Source of the DNA: Pycnococcus provasolii
Lineage: Eukaryota; Chlorophyta; Pseudoscourfieldiophyceae; Pseudoscourfieldiales
DNA: 64,000 bases
Direction: 5' to 3'
Assembly (NCBI GenBank): GCA_049487715.1
Contig: CP150585.1
Location: 353,302 to 417,301, forward strand
The position numbers and the translations under genes were made by a program. Numbering within the stretch: position 1 is the first letter of the stretch; every line of letters begins with the position of its first letter. Below the pieces are notes generated by a model. The model was not told the DNA's origin, searched no databases, and saw only the letters and a program-made list of their open reading frames with translations. Positions 40,801 through 51,330 of this stretch are shown piece after piece.

Positions 40801-41583
40801 CCCGGTGTGCCTGCTTCTCGAACCTCTATCGAGCAGGTCGAGGACATCCTGCTCCGTCGCTGCAGCCGCCTCGGTGGCATCTTCGACGAAAATGCCTCTG
40901 TTGATGTCGTACCTGATTTCGAGGTTTCCCTTGGATTTGTCGAGCAGGTCGCGAACGCGCTCCATGTAAATCTCCACGTACGAAACCGTGACGGTGTACG
41001 ACGCCTCGTTAGCCTTAACGTCTGCTTGTATTCTTCTGAATACGTCCGCGACAGCCCTCGGTATGGCCCCTGGCTGGTCCATAGGCCCGCGTCCTTCCAT
41101 GGTGAACGTCTTACCTGATCCCGTTTGTCCGTACGCGAATATGGTTGCGTGAAATCCCGCGAAGACGTTGTCGACGACAGGCCGCACGGCGGCTTCGTAG
41201 ACGTCGCTCTGCGTAGCGTTTGGGTCAAAGACGTGGTCAAACGTGTACGTGGTTTGCTGTTTGGATTCGTAGTTTTCGTGGTTGTCTTGATTGCCGTGGT
41301 TGCCGCTTCGGTCAACGGTGACCGACTTGCCGTCGTTCAAAAACGAGACGCACGACCTGCCCCCGTTATCGTTTTCACTCGCACTTTGAGGTCGGAAGCG
41401 GCAGCACACCAGCACAGATCCATACGGGGCTGGTCCCGCACTACTACTCCTACCAATACCACCTACCACCACGAGCCTGAGCACTCTGCGACTGCGAGTG
41501 TGAGGCCATGACAACCGCCATGACAAGAGCTTTGCCAACTCTATAGAGGAGAGTGCTGGGATTGAAATAAGGCGCGTTGCCAA
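37855..41583 (-). CDS. Kinesin-like protein with N-terminal motor (kinesin-1-like)
   Basis: Open frame of about 1,242 codons. Numbered from 41583: P-loop GQTGSGKT at 152-159, switch I NEESSRSHA at 266-274, switch II DLAGSE at 301-306, motor end STIRFGSRAQHVRNQ near 400. Pattern TRFLQDSLGGSSKTVIIIAC is kinesin-1-like. Residues about 560-1000 are a very long Ala/Glu/Arg coiled coil. The tail is Ser/Gly-rich with a poly-Gly run. It would walk on microtubules by ATP hydrolysis; cargo unknown. The 5' end is unclear: the frame has no ATG before the P-loop region, and opens at a TTG. ATGs at 41521 and 41509 lie in another frame (MAVVMASHSQSQSAQ), so an unseen upstream exon or a small frameshift is likely near 41440-41480. 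Confidence 0.85.
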   Translation of the reverse strand: MATRLISIPALSSIELAKLLSWRLSWPHTRSRRVLRLVVVGGIGRSSSAGPAPYGSVLVCCRFRPQSASENDNGGRSCVSFLNDGKSVTVDRSGNHGNQDNHENYESKQQTTYTFDHVFDPNATQSDVYEAAVRPVVDNVFAGFHATIFAYGQTGSGKTFTMEGRGPMDQPGAIPRAVADVFRRIQADVKANEASYTVTVSYVEIYMERVRDLLDKSKGNLEIRYDINRGIFVEDATEAAAATEQDVLDLLDRGSRSRHTGATGMNEESSRSHAIFMLTIQRTGLNDDDRTKRVGKLYLVDLAGSEVVSKTGAEGERLEEAKTINKSLSALGKVIYALTDARTKNLHIPYRESKLTRFLQDSLGGSSKTVIIIACSPSTWNIAETLSTIRFGSRAQHVRNQPRLRVGYTGGNVDEILAAKEVECAALRAKIAELQENYATYARPAAPGSAITLGELGVVLDRLTQLESSASVPVTDALARRKEAGNVDAYAELREETSCMSSIKEHVEAKAKDESGTGSLRGAVETAAASIMHKARLSASDGASKTANMKLKSATASLGSGVELYRMREALEAEQRARKVAEAISTVPAREVAEARVAVQAANDRADVLSGKLARAEAELANQAERHRAELERERRALEEARLAALAEAEAARDAALVEAEAIRAESEKAARTAVKKKTASKLKSAKEQARKAKEEAAGSVGKLEDALDSMRADIEEARADGKAKEMRSRSLASALAKEQAMRASDEAQRVAAQEEWSALQARLEAQLAASVEESTSMATEVMRLTQQTSKLAKMVDGERRRADEALNVADLAEAALLSAERRVGIAEQRAGAARELTASVYDALSQEEATQRKARANALAAEKRRELAAAESAQREAEAQLAEARAEAAKAWKAAGDAIAAQRETEKEFQKLRVESVEKDGAWRIERADFVKKLAELDGGEDGNQDKSVVVEDGGGDLRDALERANASLALAEADRAKLRRALDASEQKMNHASGGGAPSTCCLLPFGGGGGASSTSSTIMVVDCSAVGEDQDVQEQVRKGSSEQKVDVPKSHAEVIAAPPPSPPKVLPELKPKGMTIKVPDAQEEAAADPPPPGVLMDSPPVPSRASTTSLPTSMRAPATQFMDNDGSSSPIRNLMERRLTSSNGSDGSLSRSDSGTPKFDALPPRTAASFFGSSSNGGNGGGGGGGGALHRASTLPPFSSSYSGSLNGGGAAVATPPVFAGVGGKLFSAGTATKKHGFV

Positions 41584-41850
41584 GAAGAGACTAAAGGTAG
41601 GGAGGGTGGGACCAGTGCGCCCCCAGACCCCCCCTTAATGGAACAACAAGTGGGACCCCGGATAGTCAGTCCCCTCGGGTGCCCCTACCAAGTACCAACT
41701 ACGGTACGGTCGTCGAAAGGAGGGCACGCTGCATTTATTTACTCCCATTTCTCGACCTGTAGCGTCGACCAGAGACCTTTAGCAAAGTTTGTGGGATCCG
41801 ACCTGTAGCTGTGACGACGTAAGAAGGTTGGGCCCTTGTGGGGTCGTCAC

Positions 41851-41881
41851 CCACACACACACACACTACACACACACACAC
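41851..41881. repeat. (CA)n microsatellite
   Basis: Two CA runs interrupted by a single T insertion (CACTACAC). Confidence 0.85.
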
Positions 41882-42008
41882 TTCTTAAGATTGTCCGAAT
41901 AATGGCGTTACATAAAAGGCTTAGTAGGTGGCCTTAAGGGGCGAAGCACGACATGGGGGAGATCCCACAGAATCGAGTATATGTGGGAAACTGTAAGTTT
42001 AGATTTTC

Positions 42009-42045
42009 TGATATCAAGGCTGCGGCCTGCGGCGCCTTGATATCA
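42009..42045. repeat. Perfect 12-bp inverted repeat with GATATC arms
   Basis: TGATATCAAGGC (42009-42020) and GCCTTGATATCA (42034-42045) are exact reverse complements around a 13-nt GC-rich loop. Each arm itself contains the palindrome GATATC. Confidence 0.8.
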
Positions 42046-42587
42046 AGGCATTTTCCTGTCTGGCTTCCAGGACTACGTCACAGTATGTGGGTTCGAAAGA
42101 GTCAAAGAGAAGGTATAGGGTAGACAGACAGAAGAATGAAGTTACTGTCACGGCGCACACCGGCTGAGATGATGGCCCTCCAAACCAAACAACTTTCCAA
42201 CTCACACACCAACTCCACACCACACCTTACTTCGAGCTCCAAAAACTCCTCCACAACCACACCAACCCATAGCACTCGGCCACGCTCGGCCAATCTCGTC
42301 ACTCTTTACTTTAAGACTTTGTAATTGTCTTAAGACTCTTTTGCCTCAAAACGTACCTTAAGGTCAACCTCCTTGACCCTTAAGGCCTTAAGTTGTTGTA
42401 CGTCTGCTACACACTATAAATACATACACCACGCCCCGAAAGTCATGACGTATTCCCATCAATCAGTTATTCCGTCGGGGATGGGAAAACCCCAATCACA
42501 CACGCACACCAAACCCCCAAAACCTCATGTCCCGTCAGCTACAACGGCGCGCAGATAGATAACGCAATCTGGGCCATAACCCGGGCA

Positions 42588-42631
42588 GTAACCCTAACCC
42601 GAATCCGTAGCCCTAGCTAGACGTAGCCCTA
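42588..42631 (-). repeat. Degenerate telomere-like dispersed repeat, copy 2
   Basis: GTAACCCTAACCCGAATCCG, TAGCCCTAGCTAGACGTAGC, CCTA: the near-exact reverse complement of 2688-2727, with a 4-bp CTAG insertion. Confidence 0.65.
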
Positions 42632-42733
42632 GAAAGAGAAGACCTGCGCGAGTTGACGACCGAGTGGCCGGCCGGACAACAACTTGTAAATGAGTATGTA
42701 ATAGTACTATTTTCGAACCAGTTGAGTAAATGG

Positions 42734-42738
42734 TTACA
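42734..42738 (-). promoter_or_regulatory. Candidate TGTAA poly(A) signal of giant surface gene
   Basis: TTACA on the plus strand about 120 nt past the stop codon at 42861-42863. Weaker than the other cases because of the distance. Confidence 0.3.
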
Positions 42739-42860
42739 GACTTTAATCATGACTTGGTTGATCAGATACCAGTTCATAAATATCGTACCTATAACTATAA
42801 TATCATTGTAATCAGAGCACCTGCTCACCAGTTATATATCGCCCACGGGACACGGACACG

Positions 42861-45800
42861 TCATCCTTGCTCCGGGCGGATGTCAGAGTCGCTGCAAGTC
42901 ACATCCACAATCTCCACCGATCCCGTTGACGTCGCATCGTCATCGTGAGACGGGAAGTAGACCTTGACATAGGGTGCACCAGGTGGAGCATTCTCGACAA
43001 CAACACCATGAATACGCTGCTTGACGTGCCCAAGAGCGGCACCCCATCGACGAGCCGCAACGCTCACACTACTTCCTACCCTGCTCCCTTGTCTCTTGAT
43101 GGAAGGATGCGGATCTTTCGGGATTGATCGCATCCTCGAGAGGGATTTCGAATTGTCGGTGCCGACACCGAGCTTCTCGACGAGCTTGTCCGCCAACTTC
43201 TCCAGATCCGACTCAGGCAAGCTCGTGCTAGGCTTTTCTGCGCTCGTGCCACTGACCTCCGTAATTGTACTCGATGGAATTGGTTGGGCAAAACCTTCTT
43301 TGGTTTTCAACGAATCCACGGCTGGGGACACGAGAGACGACTGGTTCATCTCATCGGATACAGTAATATCCGCGGATAGTTCGGACATCTCCTCAACGCC
43401 AAACGAGAACGAAGTCAGTTCTCGTCTTTTATCATGGACGGCGCTAGGCTGCTTCGTGTCACGACTTTGCTTCTTCTTTCGGATCACAAACACCACCACG
43501 AAGCCGATTGCGGCGACTGCAAAAAACACCGCGATCACAATTCCCGCAATCGCACCACCGCTTAGAGACGAAGAGTCGTTTTTCGAAGGTAACGTCGTCG
43601 TCGTCGTCCCAGATCCAGCTTCGCATGATAGAGTGTCAAAGTAGTGGTACTGTGTCATCTCGGTCACAGCGGCATTAGGTTTCACCGCGTTAATTGTGCC
43701 AGGCAGTGTTTCCTCCATCCTATGAATGCTTCCCGCGGACAGCTCAACAAGCGTTGGCGACAAAGACCCTCTACCCATCATCTCGAATCGCAGCTCTGTT
43801 TGCGCTCGGCGAGTTGCGTACGCTGCGGCGAAGAGTGGGATGTCATCGGCGAGAACCGGCTTAATTTCGTAGTACCAGTAGCCATTCGTAAGTCCTGTCC
43901 CGCAAGCGTCGCAGGCGGCGACCACCGAAGGAATAATCGCCGGGTTGGGCGTCCTACGAATCTTCGTCAGGACCGTCTGCACCGATTTGAACAAGTCATC
44001 TCCCGTGTAATCTCTCTCACCAACCCTCGGCTCGTAAGCCAGCAACACCGTTCCAATTTTAGGCTTGTCAGCTCTCGCCCCTGGATCGTACGGAGGCAAG
44101 GCGCTTCCGCCATTGGACTCGTGCATATTATTGCGAACCGACAGCACGATGTCCAGTGACGCTGAGGTGATTTGATCGCTGGTCATGCTTTCGAGGCCAC
44201 TTCCAATATCGTTGATATTATCCGTTGCATCCTGTGAGTCTTCGATCGTGATGTCGCCATCTCTGTAATTAGATTGGCAGCAGCGAGGGTAGCACGCCTC
44301 CACCTCGTCAATATTGGAACAGTTCACACCCTGCTGGTACGCACGACGCACACGACGGCGCCTGGCTTTCGAATTCAAGCCGAGAGTTTTTCGGGCAGTT
44401 TCAGGAAGTTGCTTGTATACAAACTCCATCACAATGTCGGTCATTCCACGCATCACGGACTTAGCAAGTTCCATTAGGGACAGGTCATCCACCCCCAGTT
44501 TGAAGGATTTGTCACCAGAGTCGAGGAGATTCAACGTCACTTCCAGCTTCGCAGGTGGAGCAGCCTTCTTATACTCGCTCTTCGCTGTACCTGCGACCCA
44601 TTCTCCACTGTCATCACCTTCATCGCCTGATGTCTGACCGCAAGCTAACGCCCAAGTCGCATCATTTGGCGGGTATTGTCCCGGTGGCGGCTGGGCCTGC
44701 CACCACACAAAGCCTTCATAGACGTCATTTTTCATGGTCGTCTCGCTAGAAATTCCCCAACTCCCTTTGGGGTAACCATCGTTTGGACTGGGTTTGTCAA
44801 CATACATCCATCGATCTTCTTCCCGATGCTTATAAACGGGATAACCATGCTTAGTCATGCCCTTCACCATTTCGTACGTTCCAAACACACCATTTGTCTC
44901 AGTTATGCCAGCACATGCCTTGTCCGTCTTGGTGAAAATGATTGTGTCACGAGCCGAGTCACCGCTTTTACCTCCAATCGATGTAGCGACTTCGAATTTG
45001 GAGATCTTTAGAATCTTGTCACCAGCTTCTGTCGCAAAGTCGACTCCTTTCGATAACGCTTCAAGTGCTTTATTAAGGCCATTCTGTACCAGCTGAATTG
45101 CCTCTTCCCCAAGCTTCAATCCCTTCTCGGCAAGACTGAGAGCGTCTTTGAATCCATCTAACACACCAGAGACTCCCTTTCTGGCCTTTTCTACTAGATA
45201 CTTCGCGGCAGTGATCAATCCTTCACCCACCTTCCATTGAGCCAAGTAATACGCCTTCTTGGTACATGCAGCAGCGCAGTACCAGCAGCACTCCTGGACA
45301 AAGTAGTTATACTGTCCTTTGCACCAGTTGGTATAACTGTAAGCATCGTTGAGCTTTTTCTGAGCAGTGTCAGCAGCACTGTTTACGTTGGCTTTTGCAT
45401 CATCCAAGCCCTTTTGTGCCTTTTGAACCTGCTCTCTTAGTCTTTTAATCGAACCCTTGGCGAATTCGAGAATTGCATTCACGGCTTCCTTCAGCATTGT
45501 AGTCAGGAAGTCCACCATCTGTTTCAGTAGGACGGTCACGATTCCCTTACCACTCTCAGTTCCCACAGACAACTGGAAGTCCATCGATGCGTCTTTTTCC
45601 CACACCTTGTACGTGCTCGCGGCGATCGTGGCTCTTGCGTACAAATCGCCCCACTTCAAACCCGCCATAATGTAGGCTCCACCAGCATCTGGAATTTTCA
45701 CCGAGTTGTCCTCGAGCTTGGGAAGTTTCACCCCCCTTTCGGTAAGGATGTCCTGGCAATTGGCATCGCCCGTTCCTATCGTCAGGAAGAACGTGAGCTC

Positions 45801-48800
45801 CATTTCGATGTTGAACAAAGTCACCTTTCCGCTGGTGCACACGATGATTGCTGGTTTCGTCGTCGCCAAAGCCTTGAGATAGAAAACGGGATTTTCGGCG
45901 GCGACACCTTCAATCTTGATGATGTTCATGATGTTAATCGGCTTGATGTTCGCAAAAATCTCGAGGCTGCCTCCCACCCCATTGCCACCATCCTCCGTGA
46001 TTGCCTGCGCAATCAACGATAGCTCATCCGCCTCGAATAGGCCATAAAGCAACTTGACTTCCTTCGCCACCAAGCCAATTCCTGGCTCAATCGTGACGTC
46101 TTCGGATATCTTCACCGCCTTGCCCGTATTAATCCACGTGCGGAATTCCTTCGCCACCAGGAACGAACTGTCACTCACCTGCCCCTTGTTTGCATTTCTA
46201 GTTGATGCCTGCGCATTGAAGAGCATGTCAAAGACTTTGCTAGTGTCAACGTTTTTCAAACCAAGTCCGAATGCAGCTCTCGGAATAGGCGTCATGCCAA
46301 GAGCGAGATGCACGTTGCCCTGGAGTTCGCCGAGCGTTGCGTCCGCCGCAATGGCGAGTGACGTGAGCGCCGGTGGGGTCACGCCAATCTCTACCATAAC
46401 ACTTTTGAGCGTGAGGTCGGGGTGCACGTCGAATGGATTGTTCCATCCATCTTTGGCAGCCTTGAGACGAATTGTTCCCTTGAGCTCAAAGGTTGGTAAC
46501 GTGATCGAAAGTGCACCGAGGAGGTTCAAAACATCGGGACTCTTACCGTCAATCGGCTTCGGTGGTTCGCTGTCATCGCATTTCGGGATCGTGAAGACGA
46601 AATTCGACCGGACGAAGAGCGTCGCCGAGCTTGACCTTACTGATATTCCCACCTGCACATTCTCCAGCTGCGTCTTCGTCGTGCAATCGCCTTCACCCCA
46701 AGTCGCATCTTTGAATGCCACCGATACGTATATGTCGAACTCAATAGGAGCGAATGCGACGATCGTGACATAGATGGACGTATCAAAACCATCCGAGGGA
46801 AACGGACTTTTATCTCCTTTTGCATCCTTGAATGGATCTTTATCTCCCTGCTTCACAATCATCATGAAAAGTCCAGTCATATCAATCGTCTCCACGTCAT
46901 CATTCTGCTGATCCTCCTCCTCCGCGATGAGACGGCGTGCAACCTCGAGGAATCGTCGCGGCGAATGGTGGCCGTATTCCACACCACCGTTATCGACGCC
47001 ACCATTGCTTGGAATGACCAGCGACGACCCATTATACCAGCCATCATCATTGCCGCCATCGTCGACGATGAGGATGCGCCTCGACGAATCGTCGTCCTTG
47101 CCGTCACTTTCAACTTTCGGCACTGTGTATTTGCCAGCCTTCGTCGCCAAGCGAATCGTCATCTCGAGGCTGCCACCCGCCTTGTCTGTAATGCTTTGAA
47201 CCACCTTGGGAAGATTGGAAACCTTTGAAGTCACGATTACCTCGATGAGGAATCTCCTCTTCGTGGCACTCAGCATATTCTCGCCGACGAGGGAGACCTT
47301 AAGATCAGCATTGAAGAGCGTGATCAGACCAACGAGTGCAAATCTGATGTCTCCGCCAGACTTGGTTAGCTGCACAATCGAGCCCTTCTTGACCATAGAT
47401 TCTTTGATGTCCTTTCCAACTTCACCTGCATTCTTGTCGTTCGTAGCTTCCAACGCCTTCTCTTTCGCTTCCTTCGACATCGTCTTGTCGTGCAACGTAT
47501 CGAAGCGGATGTCTTTCAGCACCTTGATATTTAGAGATAGCTCGGATCCTCCCGACTTTTTATCGCCAGGTGTATAGTCGAATTCAATTCCAACATCGGC
47601 AGAGTTGTCTGCTCCAACCATGCCCAACACTTTCACAGCTTTCGTCTCGCTATCATACGAAACCTTGATGGAACTGAGCGTGAACTTAAATCCGTCAAAA
47701 TCGACGCCAAAACCGTCCACAGACACCGATGCATCAACCTTAAATGTGTCCACGATCTTCGACGTCTAAAATAAAAAATGTGTTGGGGGGCCGTGCGTGG
47801 GTGTACGTGCGTCATGTTAGTTGTGGTGGTTTGGACGCCATTTGACACATCCCTCATCACCTGCGAATCCCAGAAGTGCGCAACTGAGCGAGAGCGAGCT
47901 GTTGTTTGTGTGATAAAACAAAGCAAAGCAAAGCAAAGCAAAGCAAGACAAGACAAAACTGCCCCCCCTTGTTGTCCAAACAAAATCTCCCTTGTCGTAA
48001 TGCGTACCTTATCCTTGTTATCTTTGCACTTAAATTCGATCGATCCATCCGCCTCTAGATCTTTGATTCCGAAGGGGAGTGACTTCACCGCGAGCTTCGC
48101 GTTAATCTTGCCACCATTACCGTCCACGCCGCAAGGCGGCCCGCCACTAAACGAGAGTTTCATCGCCTCGTTCTTATCGCCATCAAGGATTACTACATCT
48201 GCCTCGAACTCGCTCAACTTCTTCGCTGAGCCGTCGTACTTCGCCTTAACGACATTGAATTGAAATCCTTTGTACTGGAACGTGCCGGACGCGACGACGT
48301 CTGTTCCATCGTAGTCAAGCTTGAGGTCCTTGATCTCACCCTTAATCTCCGCCATGTCTTTCCCAAGAAGACTGCCAATTGCACCGAGTTTTGCGAGACT
48401 CTCCATTGCCACGGTCTTTGCACTAATTTTGACAGCTTTCACGCCCACGTCATCATCCCCAGACTGTCGCCGCGCGCCACTCTTTTGCGTCAGCGGCAAA
48501 ATTGCTGTGGTATCAATCGTAAACATGTTATCAAGCTTTGCATTCAATGCCAAGGCTGAAGTCTTCGACGAATACGTGGCGCTAAGTTCCGAAATCTCGA
48601 TCTCCTTCTCTAAAATAGAGAATTTGATGTTTTTGTCGCCCTTCTTCACCGAAACGTCGATGCTTCCATCAGCCGAAACTTGCACCGTTCCCTTAAGCTC
48701 GAATGGAGACAGCTTCGTCCCGCCGCTCCCAAGCTCTTTCAGAAGCTTAAAGTCAGCCGCATATGTACTCTTATCGTTGTTGTTGTCATCGCCCTCACGC

Positions 48801-50614
48801 CGCGCCTTATCACCGCCTTTGTAATTAAAAGCAATCATGAATGTATCCGTTGCGACGGCAAGATCTGCGCCAGTTGCCTGGAAGCCTGACGCCTTCGTTG
48901 ACACGGCGGTGACTTGACCGTTGACCTTAGCGCCCCCAAGACTGAAGATGACAGCCATGTTGTACTGTACTTGTTTAGCGCCGTCTCCTTTCTCAATCGT
49001 AACGCCAACCTCGAGGTATTGTAGCGAGATCGATCCTCCCGTCAATGCGGAGGGAATTGCGCTTTTCAACTTGCCATCGCTGTCGCCAACCTTTCCTGCC
49101 GCTTCGTCAAAGTCCACCGCTTTCGAGTCGGATTCTTTGTCGCCTATTGTCAGCTTGTAGACGCTTTGCTCCTGCTTCACATCCACGTCAAGCTTTACCG
49201 AATCCACCTCCGCAGCTAGCACGAGACCTCCGTTCGCTCCAGATTCCCCGTAATCAATCTTGTATTCAATATCCAACTTCTTCACATCCAGTTCGAGAAC
49301 ACCCATAGGGATCTTCACAGCCTCGTCGATGGATCCCTTGAGGGCAAGCGTCTTCACCTTATCGCCATCACAATCAGGCGTGCCTGTGGCGGTGACCTTG
49401 AGCTCATTATCGGAATTGGGAACCTTGAACCCAAGCTTGCCCGTGACGCCAGACCCGTCTTTTACGCAAAATGGGGTACCGCTGAGATCCACAGATGTGT
49501 CGCCCATGTCCAATTGTGCAGTGAATTCGGTGAACGTGCTTTCCTCGAACTTTGCTCCAATCTTCGCATCTGCACTCCACACCTCCGCTTCGAAGTTTAT
49601 GCTCATGTCGTAGGCGTCTTTCTTATTTTCAGAAGCGATAACAGAAAGGTCCACCTTGTCTAGCTCGAAGTCATCTCCAAACATCGACGAAAATTTCTTG
49701 AGCAAGTTGTCCATTCCCTTCTCAGACTTTTCCCCAGAATCTCCCTTGAGCGCAAGCTTTTCGAGATCTCCATCCTTGATCGAAAGGTCCATCGTGATAC
49801 CTCCCAATTTACCGGCGAAGGCGAACTTAGATTCGGGCTTGTTCGCGTACTCCAGCGACAGCTCAGACACCTCAAGATTGAGGTCCGATCCGTACTTTAC
49901 CGTGAACGCGTCCGTTGTCTGCGCGCTGATGGAAATCTCGTTCGATTTGTCTCCATCCGGCTGAGTCACGTACGTCACATCGCCCTTCATCGTCACCGCG
50001 CCAAGCTCGAGATCGCCAAACGTCATGGAGGGCAGCTTCAAGGCGTCCACCTTACCTGCAATCTTCAGCTCGCTGATTTCCTTGCCGTTGCACGTCGCGC
50101 TCGCCTTGGCCGTTACCACCAGCTTATCCTCCGCTTTCGGAAGCTTCACTTTCAACGTGCCGTCCACGCCGTCACCCTGATTCTCTCCACAGAACGGAGT
50201 GCCGTTCAGCTCGATTTCGCTCGTATCCATGGCAAGCTTGGCACTGAATGAGCTGAACGTCGACGCAACCCACTTGCCACTGACCGTCGCCTCAGAACTG
50301 TATATTTCTGCTCCCATGGCGACGGCCGTGTCGAACTTGCTGTCGTCATCTTCGTCGTCGATGGACAAGTCAATGCTCTTGAGCTTAAAGCTGGATCCGA
50401 ACATCGACGAAAAAGCTGACACAAGATTCGTCACGCCATCCGACGACGTCGTATCTCCCTTTAAGGTGAGCTTCTTGAGTTTGCTATCGGTGATGCCGAC
50501 GCTAAATGCGAGACCGCCAACCTTTCCTGATAGGTCGAACTTCGCCTCAGGCTTGTTCGCGTATCCCAGCGACAGCTCAGACACCTCAAGATTCATCAGC
50601 TCGCCATACTTCAC
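42861..50614 (-). CDS. Giant repeat-rich surface protein, C-terminal part (two exons; continues 50611-57972 after a frameshift)
   Basis: Frame from about 50660 down to 48008, then an intron (47766-48007), then 47765 to the stop at 42861: roughly 880 plus 1,634 codons. There is no ATG at 50614 (the codon is GTG inside a repeat), so this is the continuation of the upstream frame, not an independent start. Contents in order: one copy of a 238-aa repeat, a diverged copy (LNLEVSELSLEYANKPESKF, GTPFCVKDGSGVTGKLGF), weaker beta-rich repeats, a coiled-coil segment near 45270-45550 with a Cys-rich patch (WCKGQYNYFVQECCWYCAAA), a GVFGTYEMVKGMTKHGYPVY segment near 44850, then a single membrane span (AGIVIAVFFAVAAIGFVVVF) near 43500 followed by RKKKQSR and a 190-aa Ser-rich cytosolic tail. 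Topology is type I cell-surface. Family not recognised; function unknown. Confidence 0.7.
47766..48007 (-). other. Intron of the giant surface gene (242 bp)
   Basis: On the gene strand, GTACGC donor after GAT AAG and TTTTATTTTAG acceptor before ACG TCG. Phase 0. Splicing joins two long frames that overlap out of phase. It contains an (AAAGC)n run. Confidence 0.85.
47921..47946 (+). repeat. (AAAGC)n microsatellite inside the intron
   Basis: About five AAAGC units followed by AAGACAAGAC. Confidence 0.85.
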
Positions 50615-51330
50615 CGCGAACGCGTCCGTTGTCTGCGCGCTGATGGAAATCTCGTTCGATTTTCTCCATCCGGCTGAGTCACGTACGTCACATCGCCCTT
50701 CATCGTCACCGCGCCAAGCTCGAGATCGCCAAACGTCATGGAGGGCAGCTTCAAGGCGTCCACCTTACCTGCAATCTTCAACTCGCTGATTTTCTTGCCG
50801 TTGCACGTCGCGCTCGCCTTGGCCGTTACCACCAGCTTATCCTCCGCTTTCGGAAGCTTCACTTTCAACGTGCCGTCCACGCCGTCACCCTGATTCTCTC
50901 CACAGAACGGAGTGCCGTTCAGCTCGATTTCGCTCGTATCCATGGCAAGCTTGGCACTGAATGAGCTGAACGTCGACGCAACCCACTTGCCACTGACCGT
51001 CGCCTCAGAACTGTATATTTCTGCTCCCATGGCGACGGCCGTGTCGAACTTGCTGTCGCCATCTTCGTCGTCGATGGACAAGTCAATGCTCTTGAGCTTA
51101 AAGCTGGATCCGAACATCGACGAAAAAGCTGACACAAGATTCGTCACGCCATCCGACGACGTCGTATCTCCCTTTAAGGTGAGCTTCTTGAGTTTGCTAT
51201 CGGTGATGCCGACGCTAAATGCGAGACCGCCAACCTTTCCTGATAGGTCGAACTTCGCCTCAGGCTTGTTCGCGTATCCCAGCGACAGCTCAGACACCTC
51301 AAGATTCATCAGCTCGCCATACTTCACCGT
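49904..51330 (-). repeat. Recent 714-bp tandem duplication within the giant gene
   Basis: Copy A 49904-50617 (714 bp) and copy B 50618-51330 (713 bp) are about 99 percent identical. They differ by a few substitutions (for example TCATCTTCG versus CCATCTTCG) and one missing base in copy B at about 50662. The full unit is 238 codons, so the duplication itself is in frame; only the deletion breaks the frame. Confidence 0.93.

Larger units (their letters stand above)
41584..42860. other. Intergenic region between kinesin and the giant surface gene
   Basis: About 1.3 kb with no supported gene. It may hide the first exon of the kinesin. It contains a CA microsatellite (41851-41881), a perfect 12-bp stem hairpin (42009-42045) and a degenerate telomere-like repeat (42588-42631). 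Confidence 0.5.

Noticed and set aside
42060-42110. tRNA-like B-box word GGTTCGAAA
   Set aside because: No matching A box, acceptor stem or cloverleaf could be drawn around it.
47633-47753. Overlap of two long minus-strand frames as evidence for two genes
   Set aside because: A clean GT-AG intron (47766-48007) in phase 0 joins them; the overlapping tail is intron and out-of-frame sequence.
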